Assembly (NCBI GenBank): GCA_903914985.1
Contig: CAIWRE010000429.1
Coordinates: forward strand, 1-6,941
Direction of reading: 5' to 3'
Source: an uncultured beta proteobacterium
GTDB taxonomy: Bacteria > Pseudomonadota > Gammaproteobacteria > Burkholderiales > Burkholderiaceae_C
Length of the DNA stretch: 6,941 nucleotides
Made by a program: the position numbers and the translations under genes. Below are positions 5,226 through 6,941 of the stretch, in pieces (the stretch's first letter is position 1; each line of letters begins with the position of its first letter). A model generated the notes under the pieces. The model made no database searches, was not told where the DNA came from, and was given only the letters and a program-made list of their open reading frames with translations.

Positions 5226-5750
5226 ATGTTGCGCAACGATTACAAGCCTGAAGGCACCCTCCCCCCAACGCAAAACGCTGAACGCGCACGCTGGATCTCT
5301 TGCCTGGCCCGCGCACCGCAAGCCTGGTTGGAAGAACGATTGGGTGACTCCTGTGAAGGCGATTTGCAATGGCTGCGCCCCGCTGAAACCGGTCTCATGA
5401 TGGTACAGGGCCGCGCAGGCGGCAGCGGCCAGCGCTTCAACTTGGGCGAAGTGAGTGTCACCCGCTGTGTGCTCAAGCCCGACCCGGCTCGTACCGCTTG
5501 TGCCCAAGTGGGTGTGGCCTATGTGATGGGTGGCTCGCACCGCCACGCGCAGTTGGCAGCAGTGGCCGACGCTTTGCTGCAAGAGCCCGCGCTGCATGCC
5601 CACTGGAACACGGTGTTGGTCGAGCCCCTGCTGCAAATGCAAAGCGAACAGGCCCAAACCCGAAACGCCCAGGCCCAGGCCACCCGTGTCGAATTTTTTA
5701 CGGTGGCACGGGAAGCTGGCTCCGGTGCTGACGACGAGGGCGAAGACTGA
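5226..5750 (+). CDS. phnG: C-P lyase core subunit PhnG
   Basis: This 174-residue protein has the conserved PhnG landmarks in order: RARWISCLARAP (20-31), LRPAETGLMMVQGR (50-63), FNLGEVSVTRC (71-81), GGSHRHAQLAAVADALL (102-118) and VEFFTVAR (155-162). PhnG forms part of the PhnGHIJ core complex. With PhnI it takes part in the ATP-dependent transfer of phosphonate to C1 of ribose that releases adenine. It is slightly longer than usual (about 150), owing to an N-terminal leader and an acidic tail (GADDEGED). The ATG at 5226 fits the family start, though no Shine-Dalgarno is clear. An in-frame GTG at 5199 is a less likely alternative, and the frame stays open further upstream without family-like sequence. 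It leads the phnGHI run and shares one base with phnH. Confidence 0.94.
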   Translation: MLRNDYKPEGTLPPTQNAERARWISCLARAPQAWLEERLGDSCEGDLQWLRPAETGLMMVQGRAGGSGQRFNLGEVSVTRCVLKPDPARTACAQVGVAYVMGGSHRHAQLAAVADALLQEPALHAHWNTVLVEPLLQMQSEQAQTRNAQAQATRVEFFTVAREAGSGADDEGED

Positions 5751-6376
5751 TGCAAACGCAACTCAAAGATTTAGGGCGTGGTTTCGCGCAGCCGGCGCTG
5801 TGCAGCCAGGACGTTTTTCGCCAGGTACTCACTGCACTGTCCTTGCCCGGCCAAGTACAAACGCTGGACGCCCACGGCGCGCTCGCCGGCATGCAGGCAC
5901 CACGCGGCGCCCACCCTGCGGCAGCCGCCATTTTGCTGGCCTTGCTGGACCAGGATTGCAAACTTTGGCTATGTCCGGGGTTTGATGGCAGCGATGCAGC
6001 GGCGTGGCTGCGCTTTCACACCGGATGCGTGCTGGTGTCTGATGTGGCGCAGGCTGATTTTTGCTGGATTGCCCATGGCGCGGAGCTGCCCGCGCTGAAG
6101 CAACTCGCGCACGGCAGTGCCGAGTACCCGGACACTTCCGCTACTTGCATCGTGCAGGTCGACGCGCTGAATTCTCAAGACACAGCAATAGCAGCTTGGA
6201 CACTCAGTGGGCCAGGCGTGAACGGCAGTGTTCAGATGCAAGTGGATGGGCTGGCACCGGACTTCGCAGCGCAGCGGCGCGAAAGCCAAGCCCATTTTCC
6301 CTGTGGCGTGGACTGGCTGTTCACGCACGGGCAGTCCCTGTTGGGCCTGCCGCGCTCCACCCTGATTAAAGGCTGA
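5750..6376 (+). CDS. phnH: C-P lyase core subunit PhnH
   Basis: This 208-residue protein has the usual PhnH length and pattern: VFRQVLTALSLPG (22-34), PAAAAILLALLD (56-67), FHTGC (89-93), GSAEYPDTSAT (122-132), LSGPGVNG (152-159), FPCGVDWLF (183-191) and LPRSTL (200-205). PhnH is a structural subunit of the PhnGHIJ complex with a fold like PLP transferases but no cofactor. It is needed for phosphonate growth, and its exact chemistry is not assigned. The ATG shares its A with the stop of phnG (TGATG), giving a tight translational junction. Only a weak GAAG precedes it within phnG, consistent with coupling. phnI starts six bases after its stop. Confidence 0.95.
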   Translation: MQTQLKDLGRGFAQPALCSQDVFRQVLTALSLPGQVQTLDAHGALAGMQAPRGAHPAAAAILLALLDQDCKLWLCPGFDGSDAAAWLRFHTGCVLVSDVAQADFCWIAHGAELPALKQLAHGSAEYPDTSATCIVQVDALNSQDTAIAAWTLSGPGVNGSVQMQVDGLAPDFAAQRRESQAHFPCGVDWLFTHGQSLLGLPRSTLIKG

Positions 6377-6382
6377 GGACTT

Positions 6383-6941
6383 ATGTACGTTGCCGTCAAA
6401 GGGGGCGAATCGGCCATTTTGGCCAGCTACGACTTGCTGGCGCAGGAACGCCGTGGCGACCCTGCAGTGGCTGAACTGAGCATCGAACAAATCATCCAGC
6501 AACTGCGCTTGAGCGTGGACCGGGTAATGACAGAAGGCTCGGTCTACGACCCGCAACTCGCCGCCCTTGCCATCAAGCAAAGTGCAGGCGATTTGGTGGA
6601 AGCCATCTTTTTGCTGCGCGCCTACCGCGCCACCTTGCCGCGCCTGGGCTACAGCGAGGCCCTGGACACGGCGAAGATGCATATCACCCGGCGCATCTCT
6701 GCCGCGTTCAAAGACCTCCCCGGCGGCCAGGTTCTGGGCCCGACGTACGACTACACCCAGCGACTGCTGGATTTCAGTTTGTTGGCCACCGGCAAAGCGC
6801 TGCCCGCAGCACGCCAAGGCACGCCAAGCACCGAGGCCACGCCCCGCGTGGTTGACCTGCTACACCACGAAAGCCTGCTGGAAACACAGCACCCCCCCGA
6901 GGGCGATCCCGATCCGTTTGACCTGACACGCCAGCCACTGC
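6383..6941 (+). CDS. phnI: C-P lyase core subunit PhnI, 5' part (runs off right edge)
   Basis: The first 186 codons are present and the frame is open to the window end. The N-terminus MYVAVKGGESAI and the strings VDRVMTEGSVYD (46-57), LAALAIKQSAGDLVEAIFLL (59-78) and RAYRATLPRLG (79-89) are characteristic of PhnI. PhnI acts as the nucleosidase of the pathway: it displaces adenine from ATP and, with PhnG and PhnH, joins phosphonate to ribose triphosphate. The family is about 350 residues, so roughly half is visible. A GAGGA overlapping the phnH stop lies five bases before the ATG at 6383, so the start is firm. phnJ and the remaining phn genes are expected to the right but are not seen. Confidence 0.96.
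   Translation, partial: MYVAVKGGESAILASYDLLAQERRGDPAVAELSIEQIIQQLRLSVDRVMTEGSVYDPQLAALAIKQSAGDLVEAIFLLRAYRATLPRLGYSEALDTAKMHITRRISAAFKDLPGGQVLGPTYDYTQRLLDFSLLATGKALPAARQGTPSTEATPRVVDLLHHESLLETQHPPEGDPDPFDLTRQPL

Noticed and set aside
5969..6817. 282-codon minus-strand open frame opposite phnH and phnI
   Set aside because: Both plus-strand genes are clear family members with coupled starts; this frame spans their junction and has no motif.

Overview
The window looks like chromosomal DNA from a betaproteobacterium, probably Burkholderiales/Comamonadaceae (Rhodoferax- or Polaromonas-like). The basis is high GC, uniform GC-rich codon use, tight gene packing and the style of the proteins. This placement is inferred from memory of the families, not from a database search. 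There are no RNA genes, insertion sequences, CRISPR arrays, phage genes or compositional breaks. Nine protein genes fill almost all of the DNA, and the longest gap between genes is about 115 bases.

Left part (1-3741), membrane-lipid genes. A class III PLP-dependent aminotransferase with a long N-terminal extension runs off the left edge on the minus strand. It is divergent, across a 50-base gap, from psd (phosphatidylserine decarboxylase, 816-1703, plus). psd converges on and overlaps by 27 bases the end of lplT (lysophospholipid flippase, minus). Just upstream of lplT, on the same strand, is a calcineurin-like metallophosphoesterase. It would usually be named UDP-2,3-diacylglucosamine diphosphatase, but its motifs fit better with the PlcP type of phospholipase C used for lipid remodelling under phosphate starvation.

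Right part (3857-6941), phosphonate (C-P lyase) genes. phnN and a DUF1045 2H-phosphoesterase gene overlap by 4 bases on the minus strand. phnG, phnH and the first 186 codons of phnI run divergently on the plus strand, with phnG/phnH overlapping by one base and phnI 6 bases after phnH. PhnGHI belong to the C-P lyase core that transfers phosphonate onto ribose. PhnN makes PRPP from ribose 1,5-bisphosphate. The DUF1045 protein may supply the cyclic-phosphodiesterase step that PhnP performs in E. coli.

How they may work together (inference): both halves deal with phosphorus economy. C-P lyase scavenges Pi from phosphonates, while a PlcP-like lipase, LplT and Psd handle turnover and renewal of phospholipids, especially PE. 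Weak sequence support for shared control is an identical 11-base word, AGTCATACAAA, on the minus strand of both lipid-gene upstream regions. The copy upstream of the phosphoesterase lies within a perfect ATTCA-N11-TGAAT dyad and resembles a PhoB half-site.
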